A stretch of DNA of 64,000 bases from Pohlia nutans (taxonomy: Eukaryota > Streptophyta > Bryopsida > Bryales > Mniaceae): contig CM040088.1 in the NCBI GenBank assembly GCA_022496805.1, forward strand, positions 19,499,001-19,563,000, given 5' to 3'. The number at the start of each line of letters is the position of its first letter. Within the stretch, counting starts at the first letter, position 1. Position numbers and translations under genes: made by a program. Of this stretch, positions 1-12,229 are shown piece by piece. The notes under the pieces are model-generated. The model was not told where the DNA came from and ran no database searches. It saw nothing but the letters and a program-made list of their open reading frames with translations.

Positions 1-1829
1 AGCACTATACCTACCATGATGATAAAGTTAATATTGTCATTTACTACATACGACCTCGACTATTTATCTTTTGATTCTGCACATAATGCAAAGAAACGAA
101 AAAATTAACGGATGAATATAAGATCAAAAAATTCTGTAACAATTAACAATTAGCATTTGCTGAGTACTGGCCATCAAAACGGTACTTCCTCACTATTAAA
201 CTTCTACCAGATTCAATCCAGACAACGCTCACTCTGGCAAGGAGAAGTCACATAAGCTAAAGAGAATCACGTGATGATTCAGTTAGATAATTTGCCATCA
301 GCTGCAAAACCCTGAGTACATAACCTTTCCATTTAAATAAACAATTTACAAGCTAAAGATTCTTAGTAAACCCAGAGAGAACGCTTCAATAATAGTTTGA
401 GACAGCAAAACAACGCAATATAAACTGTCCTGAAGACTTAGTAGACAGGACCCATACTATACAACGGTCAACAACAGGCCTGCAGAACATTAAATAGAAC
501 TTGAATCAGATAGAAATAGACTTGTATGTAGAATTAAGGAACCCTGTGCTGCTGGCCCAAAGTCTCCCTTTCATATCGCCATCGCAAACCCCCTTTGGCC
601 ACACTAGAGAATCCCTGAATCACAGTCATCAACACAAGCTAGAAAGTGTCTTGGAGGATTTTACCCATGAAGTCAGAACATGTGAAAAAGCAGTAAAATA
701 GTCAACATAGGAAACATGACAACAGCAGTAAAATGACATTGGGCAATCACAACACCAGCCAACAATGAAAGAGCAGAGAAGGAACACATGAACTACCATA
801 ACATAATAGATACTGATAAAGTAGGGTTAACCGGTTTCATTGCCACTCAGAGTTGATAAAGTATTCCCAAACCATCTTTAGCAACTGGACAACATTGGTT
901 AAAAGAGATCCTTCTCCAGAGCTTGTGCTTGAGGTCTGTTGAAATACCTGCTGCAGCTGTCAAATGCAGCATGAACTGATCGCTAGCTCGCACTTACCAC
1001 CAGCTAGTCAAGAAAGACACGCCGCGCTGTCCCCGTAAGTAAACAGGGTGCTTCTTCTTGGGATGAGGGGCTGCTACAGTATGTGCACATGCATGCACAT
1101 CCAATTAGTAAATTGAGTGCCCCGTCCCCATAAACAAAAAGTAATGGCGAAATACAGAGATCCAAAATGTCCTAAAGACCAGTGGATTTGTATCAACGCC
1201 TCCGAAATACAGTAATACATTGACACCCGTTCACAAGACAACAAAAGCTTGAACGGTGTCAATTGAAATTCCCTGTCCGTCATTGTCATGAACTACATAG
1301 AAGTAGCACACAACGAATTTAGGTGTGAAATACAATTTATAAGTATAGAAAGAGATAATAATTCACCGAGTCTACTCTTGCAGCAATATGTTTTTATGAT
1401 TTCGTGTTGCTTTAAACCTACCACAATGCATTGCCAAGTAGTTCCAATTTGACTACATATCTACGAGCACACAGATTCCTACTAAGCACCCATACTAGCG
1501 CTCCACTAACACTGAACGTGAGTCCAGGAACCGACCGTGAAATTGTCGACAGAGCCCATCCAATTCAGCTTGTTGCAAGAACTCCTCTCCCCATGTTCCT
1601 TGTTCTGTGTCAGGCTGTTTCTGCCAATTGAAGCTGCTGAAAATCAGTCCGTCCAAACAGCAACATTTATGGAGATGAAACAAGGGTACAGCTGGAAATC
1701 CTAAACCGCTAACCACAGTACAGGAGCCTGTGCTATGATCATGAAATAGCATGCATGCATGCCTTACTTGAACGGAAGAAACAAAGTTCTTATACTAGAA
1801 TCCATAGAATAATTCCCATGAGGTTCTTC
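1..1829. other. Region downstream of cyclin-L, no gene recognised
   Basis: Moderately AT-rich DNA lying 3' of the cyclin-L gene (which is on the minus strand). Several minus-strand splice-donor-like sequences occur, for example near 993 and 1416. A spliced 3' untranslated region or the end of another minus-strand transcript is therefore possible. No open frame here resembles a known protein, and short frames at 501-701, 1074-1289 and 1495-1752 show no family features. Confidence 0.4.
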
Positions 1830-4800
1830 TCAAACATTTTGCCGACGATGGTGCTGATGCCGATCGTTCTCTCTGACCAGTTGGAACTCCCGCTCTGTAA
1901 AGAAAGTCAACATTGCGAAGTACTCAGTGAGATTTGATGGTCACTAGAAAACCAGTTATTTGTATGAATTGGAAAATACCACCAGAAAAAGAAAATTGGT
2001 CCTCTGGTAGCTGCTGACCATTTGCAAATCCAAACATCTTCTGAATCAAACTCAAATCACATTGCAGTACTTCTGGTAAACACTATATGTATAACTGCTC
2101 ACCTCGAGAAATTGCACTGTGCCGAATCTTCTCTGCGTGACCTGAAAACACACAAAAGCGTAAATGCAGGTTAAAATAAACGTTGAGCATGCACAAACTT
2201 TAGATTAGCTTTTACTACTTGCAATCACACTCCGCAAAAACGCTCACCCGATATATGCACTGACCTTCAAGGGCAAGATTAATATTAGCCACGAAAACAG
2301 TAAATCAATATTTCCTACCAGAGCAGCTGTTGAACGGCCTCACATTATCTATGTAGACAGGTAGCCTCGAAAGCATCATCCAACACATCAGCATTTACAA
2401 TATCCCTGCAAAAGCGTGCATATGGAGCTCTTGCACGGATAGCAAAGGCCATTCAACAGCTGCTGGTCGGCGGAAAGAACTGTCAGAAACATATCACAAA
2501 CCTAATATCAACTTCTAGACAACTGTTGAAAGGATTATAATTCAAGCCAACGTCTGACACATCAATTACGTCAGAATGCTGATGACAAAAACAGAAAAGG
2601 TAAGGCAGCTTATGAGATTGAACATGTATAAGAGCAAGATTTCCCAATATTGGCAACAAATACCCCTAAACCAAGCAGAAGTTACAAGTTCAACTATAAT
2701 GACATCTGTGGTGAACAAAATTATTACCGAAGTAATTAAACATGTTTCAAACGCATCAAAGCCACATAGCTCTTCCCAAAAAAGATTGATCCAAAGAAGG
2801 AAATAAGACTTTGATTCAAGAAATTGGCTTAGGAATGCCAAACGCACCTGTGTCCCTGCTTCTTTCCTTCCGGCGGTAGTCTCTGTCCTTCGTGCTCTCT
2901 CGCTCGTCACGTTCTCGTTCCTTGTCTCTCCTTTCCCTGTCGCGATTCCTACCTCGTGCCCTTTCTCGTTCAGCATCGTGACCCCGCCCACTGTCACGAG
3001 GCTCATGGAGCCTTTGTCTGTACATGTCCTTATCCCTAATCTTATCCCCTGCTTCACCTTCCCTATGATGGACTGTTTTTTCCTTTCCTACACCAGGGTC
3101 ATCCCTCAACTCACCATTAGCATTTGCGTTTTGGATTTCGTCAATATCATGACTCCTATCCTTAATTGCTGTAGATTTCAAGTTATCTACTGGCGTTTTC
3201 AAAGCTGGTTCCTTCTGTATGCCAGCATCTGAACTTGTTGTGGTCGGTACCTGCTCAGAAGTGGCTCCATTCACCATGGTCTTGATCAGTCGTTCCTGCA
3301 ATAAACAGGCCCATCAACGATAGCTTTTGATGTAGAAACTATTATTCCAATCTAGCTACGACTACGGCAAACAGGATAGAAAAAGCTCGTCGAAGATGAA
3401 CGTACTTGTCCTTCAGTAGGAATATCCCACGCTTTGCTGGTCAACACAAATGACTTGCTGTCTCTTTCGACTTCAACGTAATGACCTTTCGGTTGTGTGT
3501 ACAACTCTGCAAGGACTTTACAGACTACTTCAACGTCACTCCATTTGGCATCAAACACTTCCCACCACCTGTCGGGCAATGCCACTTTAAACTTCCGAGC
3601 CGCGGCATGAACAACTCCACATGCAACAACCTCGCTCTTGAAACGCACGCAGAGTGTGGTTCGTAAGCTGCATCAAACAAAACAAGTTGCATCAGCTCTT
3701 GCATGAACAACTCAAGTGACAGCTTCCTGACACCGTCTCAAAGCATTGATCATGAGCTGCAACACACAGAACACATAAATATCAGCCCTGACAACGACAA
3801 GTCATAAGTTGAACTCTGAACCGGCTGATCGAACAGGAACAATTACAAATGTAAAACATTACAAACGTTACAAACTCATCGAATGCAAAACAGTACATAG
3901 GGTTACAACACGAAAATCTAAAGAAAGCATGCACGTATTGCTGCAACTTTAGTATACCTGTCATTCGCAAGGCTCCACGCCACTTGCATCAGCTCTGAAG
4001 GAGCAGCAAGCACCTTCAAATAGCTTATGATGAACTTGTGAGGATGTTCCACATGACAGATAAATCCCATCTCCTTCAGAAGATGTCGCTCTGTCCTAAT
4101 CAAGTCGGTCTTCATTTCCTCATACTTCTGCAGTTTCAAGGTCCCCGTTAATACCAAAAAAGTCAAGTCCCTCGCCTGTGCACTCTGAAGTAGCAAAAGT
4201 AAGCTTCTAGTTTGAGGCAGGAAGAAAAAGGTGTAAAGGATTACCTGTGACGATAATTCCAAGAACTCAAGGGGAAGGTTTCCTCGTCTCTGCTCCATAC
4301 GATTGAAAACTTGCAATACTTCATGAATTTTCCGAGGGCTTTCTTCAAGTTTAGCCGCTAGCCATACACAACTGGCTGCCACCCTCTGCAATTACAAACA
4401 CCAGTAAGATAGGCCGCAGCAAAGAATAATCAGTAGTTAAACTCCACACTCAGAAGCTCAAAATATTAGCTCGCGCATATCCACTACAACAGTTGCAAAT
4501 ATTGACCGAAAACAGACGGGTCGTTGGCAGTGTCAATCTAACCTAAGCAAACAACCGTAATGATCATTCAATACAATACACGACAAATATTGTTCAAGCG
4601 CATACACCCGAACGTGGGAGTTCACTATCGCGACAAATCCACATCATCTAATTGAATATCCGAATTGATTTAAAGAAAAGGTTCACTCACCTTCACGAAG
4701 AATCGTGCGAAGGACTTTTTGCAATAAAATCGATGAAATAGAACCTGGCCCGTCGCCATCACCGCTTGAGGCCTGTGAATATGATTACTAAAATCAGTTA

Positions 4801-5148
4801 GCTAATTATGAACAAATGCTGAGACGCTTTTAGCGTAAACCACAAAGAGGAAGCCTCTCGACGAAACCCTAAAAAGTTGAAACCCTAGAGACTAAACACT
4901 GCACCGAAAGAGAACATGCGCATACTTCAATCAAATTCAAGCACCACAAAAACAGCAGTAGAGCAGACGAGAAGAGAAGCGCGAGCGAGCACATACAATT
5001 TCAAGAGGATGCCGCTCTCCTGCACAAGGTCACAGCCAAACCGACGCAGGGTGGACTCCGTCTTCTCATCAATGCCATCTTTCCGTGACGGCGAGTTCGC
5101 AAGCTGCTCTTCCGTCACATAAAAGGTGTCGAGAGCAGTATAGATCAT
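1830..5148 (-). CDS. CYCL1: Cyclin-L (arginine-rich cyclin), 8 coding exons
   Basis: Cyclin-L partners CDK11/CDKG-type kinases and acts in the nucleus in transcription and pre-mRNA splicing. The start at 5148 gives MIYTALDTFYVTEEQLANSP, the usual plant cyclin-L N-terminus. Exons, high to low coordinate: 5148-4997, 4772-4691, 4385-4245, 4127-3958, 3667-3406, 3295-2848, 2141-2103, 1894-1830. All have GT-AG borders and the sum is 1359 nt (452 aa plus TGA). Residues about 20-125 form the first cyclin box (QAVMATGQVLFHRFYCKKS). Residues about 126-265 form the second (TERHLLKEMGFICHVEHPHK, then LRTTLCVRFKSEVVACGVV). Residues about 350-418 are an Arg/Asp/Glu-rich RS-like tail. The last two small exons are inferred from splice signals and frame alone. 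If the intron after 2848 is retained, the frame ends at 2816 with GAFGIPKPIS, a possible alternative C-terminus. Cyclin identity is very sure; the exact 3' end is less so. Confidence 0.93.
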
Positions 5149-5625
5149 TTACGCGAGTGACGGCTGCAGACAAAATCCGTGGCCAAAAATCGTCCAAAAA
5201 CCCTGCCTGCCGCTACGAATACACCATGAAATGAACGCGCTCCACACAAAAAGCAACGAACACACCGATGATGCCGAAATCCGAGAACGATGCAGGCGGC
5301 AAAGCACAACGACGAATGCACGAGCTGCTGCAAAAATGAGTGCGAAGAAACGAAAGCGGCACCGAAAAAATGTCGAATGCCGGAAGAGAAACAACGCTCG
5401 GTGGACCGACAATGTAGACAATAATATTCTTCACCCACACTACTTATGGTATTTACTGTGTACATCGTTTTCCCTCCATAATGTCACACCCCGGTTTAGG
5501 TGTGATATAATACCGTGCCCACGTATACCCCGTAGGTTCAACGCCTCTTTTAATTTATCCTTTTTTTTGGAATATTTCATTTCGGCCGATGTAGAATTTT
5601 GCAAACATGAGGAAATCACCCCATC
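5149..5625. promoter_or_regulatory. 5' flank of cyclin-L
   Basis: About 480 bp immediately upstream of the cyclin-L start codon. The first 300 bp are GC-richer than the DNA beyond, as expected for a 5' untranslated region and promoter. The overlapping open frames on both strands here (5145-5465, 5231-5635) have low-complexity Arg/Ser/Phe content and are not credible genes. No TATA box was assigned. Confidence 0.4.
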
Positions 5626-5896
5626 AGGAATTTAGGGCCTCATTGGTTTTTAAATGATTTCTGTACGAAGTCCGGTATTTCATGGGTACGTGCATTTTTC
5701 ACACAAATTTCGCTCTAATTCTGCACTAAATCTGTACGGCTTTTACATTCACTCTTTTCATTATTTAACAAAGTGCAGAATCTGTGCAGAATTAGCGCGA
5801 AATCCATGCAGAATCCGTGCGAAAAAATGTACGAACCCATAAAATATTGGATGGGTCACACAGAAATTGTTTTAAATCTGGGGGTCCTAAATTCCT
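5626..5896. mobile_element. MITE-like element with inverted ends
   Basis: The left end AGGAATTTAGGGCC and right end GGTCCTAAATTCCT are inverted copies (13 of 14 bases). The interior is also partly self-complementary (tgcagaatctgtgcag and related Ala-free short repeats around 5710-5815). There is no coding capacity. A non-autonomous DNA transposon is the likely explanation; no convincing target duplication was found, so the superfamily is open. Confidence 0.55.
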
Positions 5897-7561
5897 TATG
5901 CCACACTTGATTCAATGAAGAATTAATGTAGAAACAATACTGAAGTCAATGGTCCTAAAGTACAACATAGCATAATAGAACAGTGCAATAGAGCATCCTT
6001 TTGAGAATTGAATTAAAAAATAATCTTCATTTAGATTCACTTTTCTAAGTAACAAAAGAATGTCATTTGTATTCAATGAATTTGGGATTACTGTGTCATT
6101 ACCACGTATACTTAGTTTCTAATTGTAACTATGGTCCCATTACAAAAGGATGTTGACTCTCATTGCTCTATTATGCTATGAATATGGTCCGTGATATTGA
6201 TTCGTTGGTGCATATTAAATCAATGTAGAATTCTAATAGAATTAACTCATGGTTTCAATATTCATATTAACAAGGGTTTATATGCTTGTCTCAATAATGA
6301 ATATGGATTTAATGATCTATATGTAAACTATACCAAGTTGTCATATAAATGAAGATCACCATATACAACAAATCGAATACCATGAACCATCATCGAACAA
6401 CAATCAAAACCAAACAAGAATGTACAACATAAACACTTTCAAATGCCAAGCCAAAGGAGTTTATCCACTTACCGTATCCTAGGGTCAAGTTCAGCAAAAA
6501 TTGATTCTTAAAATAGGTTCTATAATTTTAGGAAAATTATTTTCTAAAAAATTGCAAGGGGAAAATACAGATTTCGGAGAACGTTCATTTTGTCAAATCA
6601 TTTTTTTTAAGTAATAATTATTCAACAACTCAATTCCAATTTGCTTTCCCCATTCCCTTGTCAATAACCCCCATCAATCTCATTCTAAAGCATTATAGTG
6701 GTATCAAAATTGTAAGATGAATATTACTTTAGAGTTATAAAAGTGAAATAATATTATCGATAAATCCTACACTTTATCAAAAACTATAAAATATCACAAG
6801 CTTTGGATCATAGGTAATCTACGATGCAATGTTTAAGTAAAAATCACTATTAGTTGAGTACTACGTGATTAAAGGAAAACTTTGTATCAAAAAATTCACA
6901 CAATAAGAAACTAAACAAAAGATGATAATTACTATTATTAATTCTAAACGTCTTGCTCAATATTAATTGTAAACTACTATATAAGTGTCACCAATACTAA
7001 ATGTCAACAAACAATTAATCCGTTCAACATGGCACTTTATGACAATTTATGAATAGTGTCAATAATAAAATGATTTATCGTGATATTAAATATTCTATAA
7101 CATTGATTATCATATTTAGTGTAGTTATAAATAAAAAGTATATATATTAAAGAAAATGGTGTACATTTCTATACAATTTACATATAATCATAATTATAAA
7201 AAGGCATAATGATTTGTTTTTAGTTATTTAGAATCAACTTCAAGACATTATTCAAAGACACAAATTGTAACAATGGTTAATCTTGCCTTTACTTCAAGAC
7301 ATTATTCAAAGACACAAAATGAAACAATGGTTCATATTGCCTTTATGTGATAATGTTGAAGTTCCATAGAAAAACACTATGTAACATATGACAATCATAT
7401 ATTGAGAATTAATGAAAAAAAATTAATAATTAACTAATTGTATAATTAAGATGGATAATTAGTTGAATGACTGGTATGTTAAACCCTAACTGTCCAACCA
7501 GGCATTTTGGCTTGTCTGATTATAGACTTTGTTTTCTCATCCATCTCGCATTAGAAAAAAT
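5897..7561. other. AT-rich intergenic DNA, no gene seen
   Basis: Strongly AT-rich sequence without coding potential. One local feature stands out: a segment of about 55 bp beginning acttcaagacattattcaaa is duplicated in tandem near 7229 and 7290. Nothing else in this stretch can be supported. Confidence 0.5.
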
Positions 7562-7734
7562 TTCACACCTCCCAAGGGTTGCGAGTTCAACCAAACTACC
7601 ATGCAAAAATAAATAACAAATAAATATTATTATTAAAAAATCCAATCTGCCGTGGTGGAAACTCGGTCACGTCAATTTTTTAATATTTTATTAATTTATT
7701 TGCATGGCAATTTCAACAGCCTTTTGGAGGCCTC
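7562..7734. mobile_element. Short inverted-repeat element (GAGGCCTCC family)
   Basis: A left arm reading CCTCCCAAGGGTTGCGAG..ACCATGCA is mirrored by the right arm TGCATGG..CCTTTTGGAGGCCTC. The same family, with a perfect 16-bp arm, is at 54625-54959. Noncoding and AT-rich between the arms. Diverged MITE is the best call. Confidence 0.5.
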
Positions 7735-7740
7735 AAAATG

Positions 7741-8150
7741 CTTGTAACGTACTTTTTGCAATGTGGATTTTTTACTAATTTTTTTATGGGAAGTTAGCTT
7801 CATGCGTATGTGACCCAATTAGAAAGGAGATGATTTGTCAATTTTTTATGCCTCATTTTGCGTTGCAGTGATCCACCAAAAAACTTGAAGATTTTAGTCT
7901 AAAAGTGCGCTTGAGAAAATAAACTCATAAAATTTAGCAACCAAAAAATCTCCAAAAATCACTACACTTAGAGTATTACATTTTAACCCATCACAACAAA
8001 TTTCATCCACATATTGTCATCATCTTATTCATAATCAAATTAAAAAATCATTTTGAATTTTAAGTTTCAAATTTTATACAAAAGATATTGGTGATTGCAG
8101 TCGTTGATCTAATTGTATGGATAGAATCTAAAATTCATGATGTACAATCA
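7741..8150 (-). mobile_element. Truncated reverse copy of the 570-bp TTAA element (family A)
   Basis: Read on the minus strand this matches the bodies of the elements at 30404, 40216 and 43492. Shared landmarks are the stretch with tttttggagattttttggtt, the atgaagctaacttcccat block and the ctatccata block. The terminal TTAACCCC ends are missing, so it is a relic. Confidence 0.6.
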
Positions 8151-8604
8151 TGTGTATACACTCTTATGGCTACTTTTACTAACTATTGGCTATTGAATAG
8201 ATATTTAACTAATTATGGACAAAACGACGAATTCTGGACAAAATGACAAATTCTCAACAATATTGTAGAAAATGCTCAATTCTGAACAATTGAAACTTTT
8301 ATCGGTGGGCAGCCAGATTGTATCGGCTGCCGGCCGACACTTTTGAGAGAATTTTTTTTTTTTTTTTTTGGGTCAAAAATCAATTTTGTGACCTAACTAT
8401 AGGCTAATATTCATTGTTTTGACCTTTTTTGAAGCAAAAAAGTCTGCATGTAGACATACTTCACTTTAAAATCTGTTTTTTAATTTGTTGGCGCCTCGGC
8501 GGATGCATTCAATATTATTTCTGGACTTTTAAAAGTCCATAATTAGTTAAATATCAGTTATTGGTTAACTAATTAAAGTGTCTATTCTCGACAAAAGAGA
8601 GTAG

Positions 8605-8706
8605 TTTTGTTCCAATGGCCTTTTGTCCAGAGGTCATTGACATTACAAACATACACTTTATACATGCCGGCCACGCAAGAGGACCGGAGTTTCTATCTAT
8701 CTATCT
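8605..8706 (+). mobile_element. Retroposon fragment with (TATC)n tail
   Basis: About 100 bp running from GTTCCAATGGCC to a tetranucleotide (CTAT)n tract. It is homologous to 51918-52050 (plus strand) and 28443-28555 (minus strand). A body of fixed sequence followed by a short tandem tail of varying length is typical of SINEs or of LINE 3' ends. No coding capacity. Confidence 0.5.
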
Positions 8707-9470
8707 TATGCATGTATACAAGACTTAGTTTAATACATAGGTGGAAATCAAATAATAATAATTGTTATTATTATTATTGTTATACTTGAATGCATTATAG
8801 ATTCTTAAGAAAATATGTCATAATACTAAAGGATAAGGATTTCAGTGAGTGATTGTTTTACTTATAAGATTTTTAACAATATAACCAAAGTATTAATTAT
8901 AAAAAATAGATTTTTGGAAACATCCATATTAAGGTGGTAGAAACCTAATCACGTACACAATTTATTTCAATTAGTGCTAGAATTTGAATTAGTGCAATTT
9001 ATCATTATGCTACACAACTTATTTGAATTATTGCACTTTGCTCTAATATTACTAACTCACATTGTGTAAATTTGCGAGATACATCAATATATAAAGCTTA
9101 TAATATCTTAAATAATATCAATAGAATTTGATCTACACAATTTTCATACTATTTCAAATAGTGTGACAGTCATCCAAATTATATCCAATTCTTATAGGAT
9201 TTACTCTAACTAATTATCTTATCTTATTTTCAGACAGGTTTATTCTAACTCAATCATTTCAATCATTTTTTGTAAGACATTTACACTAACTACTAGATCA
9301 TTTCATATAAATTTCATCCAATTACTTTTTTTATTTTATTATCAGCTTTGTCCTATGGACACAAACTATAGCATTGACTAGCACAATCCTACATTGACTT
9401 TGATTTTCTAAACTAGAGTTTTTAATTCCTATCTACAACTGCATTCATATTACACACAAATTGGAGGGTA
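8707..9470. other. AT-rich flank of the large CACTA element
   Basis: AT-rich DNA with no gene signal. It ends in the 3-bp sequence GTA at 9468-9470, which is the left copy of the CACTA target-site duplication. Confidence 0.5.
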
Positions 9471-9879
9471 CACTACTAGAGAGTGCGTCAAAACCAAGAC
9501 AAAACCAAGACACATCTGTTGAAACCAACAGAGAATGGTTTAACGTAGCAAAGCCGAATGAAGCAGCACAAAACCAACAAGTTTTCTCTTGAAACCAACA
9601 AGTTTTCTCGTTGTTTAACGTGCATGGCCATTTCAATATAGTGGCTTCGGTTACATAATAACTATATGTTGCGTTATGTTATAAAATTAGGTTTCCACCT
9701 TTTTAACATGGTTTACAGTTTTTGCAACGGTGGCATTTCCTGATTGCAATACATCGTTTTAAAGCTCCTGTCCTATACTTGAACATCAACAGTGTTGATA
9801 GTATCAAACTTAAGTCATTTTCGCACAAACAGATGATTTGCAACAGGGGGTCCAATTTTCAGAAGTACGCAGTAGACGC

Positions 9880-9888
9880 TTAGGGTTT
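9880..9888 (+). promoter_or_regulatory. Telo-box-like motif before the RRP45 fragment
   Basis: TTAGGGTTTAGGG, the reverse complement of the plant telo-box, lies about 60 bp before the first RRP45-like coding block. Telo-boxes are common in promoters of plant housekeeping genes. It may have been captured with the fragment, although the block it precedes looks like an internal exon. Confidence 0.3.
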
Positions 9889-9935
9889 AGGGCTCCCAGT
9901 GTCTCATGAAATGCTCGATGTGGGTTTTGGGTGTG

Positions 9936-10858
9936 TGTAGAGAAGACGGGTCGGTGGAAGTGCAATTAGGGCAGACGCGGGTGCTCGCCGTGGTGAAAGG
10001 CGAAATCACGCAGCCATATCCAGACCAGGCTCCCTTTCGATTTTCACCGAATTCTCACATGGTGCGCCGTGTGTGGATTCTGCAGTGGGGGAAGGAAGGT
10101 GAACGGGGGGATTATTTTCCCGGCAGCTTACAAGTGCCCGATCGTGAACATCCGTGCTCCGAAGTGGCCGGACACTTTGTTTTGGATACGGGCTGAGAAT
10201 TTCAAAGCGGCCCAGTTCATCGCCGATGCGGCATTCTGCTTCACTGGACGTGGCCCGTTCCATTTCCATGACGCCCATTTCCGCTACCCACCGCTGTGCC
10301 TCGGTAACAGGGAGCTTCTCACCACGATGGCGAAGTGCTCTGCGCATGTGGCCAAGATTGCAAAGGGCCGTGAGTTTCGCAACGAGCGCGTATATTACAA
10401 GGATCGAGTCCGAAAGCTCGTCCTGGAAATGGTCAAGAGCCCGGAAGTTGTGCAGTTTCTGAACAGCGTTCGTGCGTGTGTGCGTCTTTGTCTTGTCGAC
10501 GGTGCTCATGTCGTCCACATAATACCAGGATATGATCAGCAAGGGTGGGGCTACGATAACGCTACCATGAAGATTCTGGCAGAACGTATGTCAATCCAAC
10601 AATCGTTGAACTTATTTGGAAGAATCGATTTTCTCCATTTCAAAATTGATTTCAATCTATCTCAGTGCTTGACGTTGCTTTCCTGAACTGTAATGGTTGT
10701 AGGTTCAAAAGGACATTCATCAGGAGAAGATGAATAGTCCAGTAAGGTTGATGATGTTTCACGCGAAAGTTTCCACCATGGGTGACCCTGCCTTTGAGTC
10801 TGGCCGTCCCAGCGACATGGCGGTGGAGCTTGGGCGTATCATCGACCGTGGGTTAAGG
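9936..10858 (+). pseudogene. Exosome subunit RRP45 gene fragment
   Basis: RRP45 is a RNase PH-like subunit of the RNA exosome ring. Block 1 (about 9939-10060, after a tgtgtgtag acceptor) encodes REDGSVEVQLGQTRVLAVVK and GEITQPYPD, then a frame-broken version of the family's FTEFSPM. Block 2 (about 10760-10858) encodes GDPAFESGRPSDMAVELGR and IIDRGLR, ending at a GT donor. These two blocks are contiguous in normal RRP45; here about 700 bp of unrelated, well-coded sequence separates them. The N-terminal exon and everything downstream of RGLR are missing. It is clearly a fragment and cannot encode a working subunit. Confidence 0.8.
10069..10686 (+). pseudogene. Unrecognised coding fragment inside RRP45
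   Basis: A 205-codon open frame on the plus strand. The first 150 codons use mostly G or C in the third position, like a real exon; after about 10560 it becomes AT-rich, like an intron. The translation contains GRGPFHFHDAHFRYPP and KGREFRNERVYYKDRVRKL. I do not recognise the family. A short second block at 10703-10740 (KDIHQEKMNSPVR), after a tgtag acceptor, may be its next exon. It interrupts the RRP45 fragment at the FTEFSPM position, and a related TTCAC-CGAA-..CCATGG-type sequence occurs on both sides. It could be a fifth captured gene fragment. Confidence 0.45.
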
Positions 10859-11326
10859 TAATAGCTTTTTAATGCATTCTTTGTAGCGAGAACTTTTGTT
10901 TGTGTTTTGCTGAATTTGGATCTTGATGGGCACCCTACATAAAACCCTGCCGTGAGTACGTCGTGAATTTGAGACTGATTTGGGTGGCAGGAAGTGGGGA
11001 GGATTCTGCAAGACCAGGTCCGCATCGGGGACGAGCAGATGGTGGAGGCGCTCCATGTGGCGGACTTGAAGCACGCTGAGAAGGAGAAGGCGTGGAGTGA
11101 GATGCTGGTTGCGGTGAATGAGAAGGTCACTTCTGCTTTGGCGGAGATCACCATCAAAGACAACTTGGTCAAGCAACACATCAAAGTCGCGGAAGAAGCT
11201 ATCGTTGGTATACCACAATTCTCTCCATCTTCTTGAATTCTAAAATCTCTCACTCTCCCCCTTTTCTTCTTGCAGTTCACGACGCATACAATGCTTCCAA
11301 CTTTGGAGTGAGAGGACCAAAAGTAG

Positions 11327-11540
11327 ATAAGCCCCTAAGCGTCTCCTATGTATTTTCTGTAGTGTAGGCAAATTGGACCCCTGCTGGAAAACATCCGTTT
11401 GTGTGAAAATAATTTCAGTTTGACACGATCGACACTTTTGATCTTGTAGTATTAAAAAAGGGCTTTAAAATGACGTATTGTAATCAGAAAACCGAGGTAA
11501 AACGAGAAAATACTAGGCGTTTTAGAGGGTAAGGGGTTAA
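11327..11540. mobile_element. TTAA-flanked MITE (family E) in captured FPP intron
   Basis: Left end ataaGCCCCTAAGCGTC, right end AAGGGGTTAA. The body (gtagtgtagg..atcttgtagtat..ctttaaaatga) is shared with copies at 12010-12229 and 21402-21653. About 214 bp, noncoding. Confidence 0.65.
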
Positions 11541-12009
11541 GCATGAAGACTAGTCTCCAATTTAACACAAAAGCATGAAAACGATGTGGTGAGTGGCAAC
11601 TTGCAACGTTGTTGAGAAATGGAATGGCAGTGGCTGCTCTGAACTATTTGTGACGGTGTCAGGTTGGGAGAAGGCGGAGAGTGAGGCACCGGAGTTCAAG
11701 GCCGAGCTGGAAAATGTGACGAAGCAACAAAGGGAGACTGAGGAGCGTGCAAAGCATCTGGATGGCGCCTTGAATGACATCATGCAGCAGCTGCGAGGCG
11801 GACGGGAAGAGCATGAGAAGCACCTGCATGACACCATTGTGAAGAAGACGCGTGAGTTTGATAAGCTGCGCCTGGACATGGAGGCCAAGCTCTCGGTAGT
11901 TACCAAATCTTTGTTTGAAAATTTTACCCAACTCATTGAATCGCAAGCTGAAAACGAGGCCCTCAACCATGCCATTATGGTTAGTACACTAAACCTCCTC
12001 GATCATTAT

Positions 12010-12229
12010 CACAAAGTGTCCACTGTGTATTTTTCTGCAGTGTAGGAAAATTGAACCCCTTGCTGCAAATCACTTGTTTGTGTGAAAATGAATTCAGTTT
12101 GACACGATCGATCTTGTAGTATAGAACAAGAGCTTTAAAATGATGTATTGCAATCAGAAATCCGAGGTAAGATGAGAAAATGCCAATGTTAAGTGATGCA
12201 GATGGCCATATTGGACACTTCGGGGTTAA
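12010..12229. mobile_element. TTAA-flanked MITE (family E), second copy
   Basis: Same body as the copies at 11327 and 21402. The right end CGGGGTTAA is kept; the left TTAACCCC end is eroded. It lies between the FPP exon blocks at 11979 and 12574. Confidence 0.6.

Noticed and set aside
2566..3301. Other overlapping frames across the cyclin-L RS tail
   Set aside because: The Arg/Asp/Glu repeats of the real exon keep alternative frames open; only one frame joins the cyclin box exons.
10006..10542. 178-aa minus-strand frame opposite the RRP45/unknown block
   Set aside because: It is the shadow of the plus-strand GC3-rich frame and lacks recognisable motifs or splice support.
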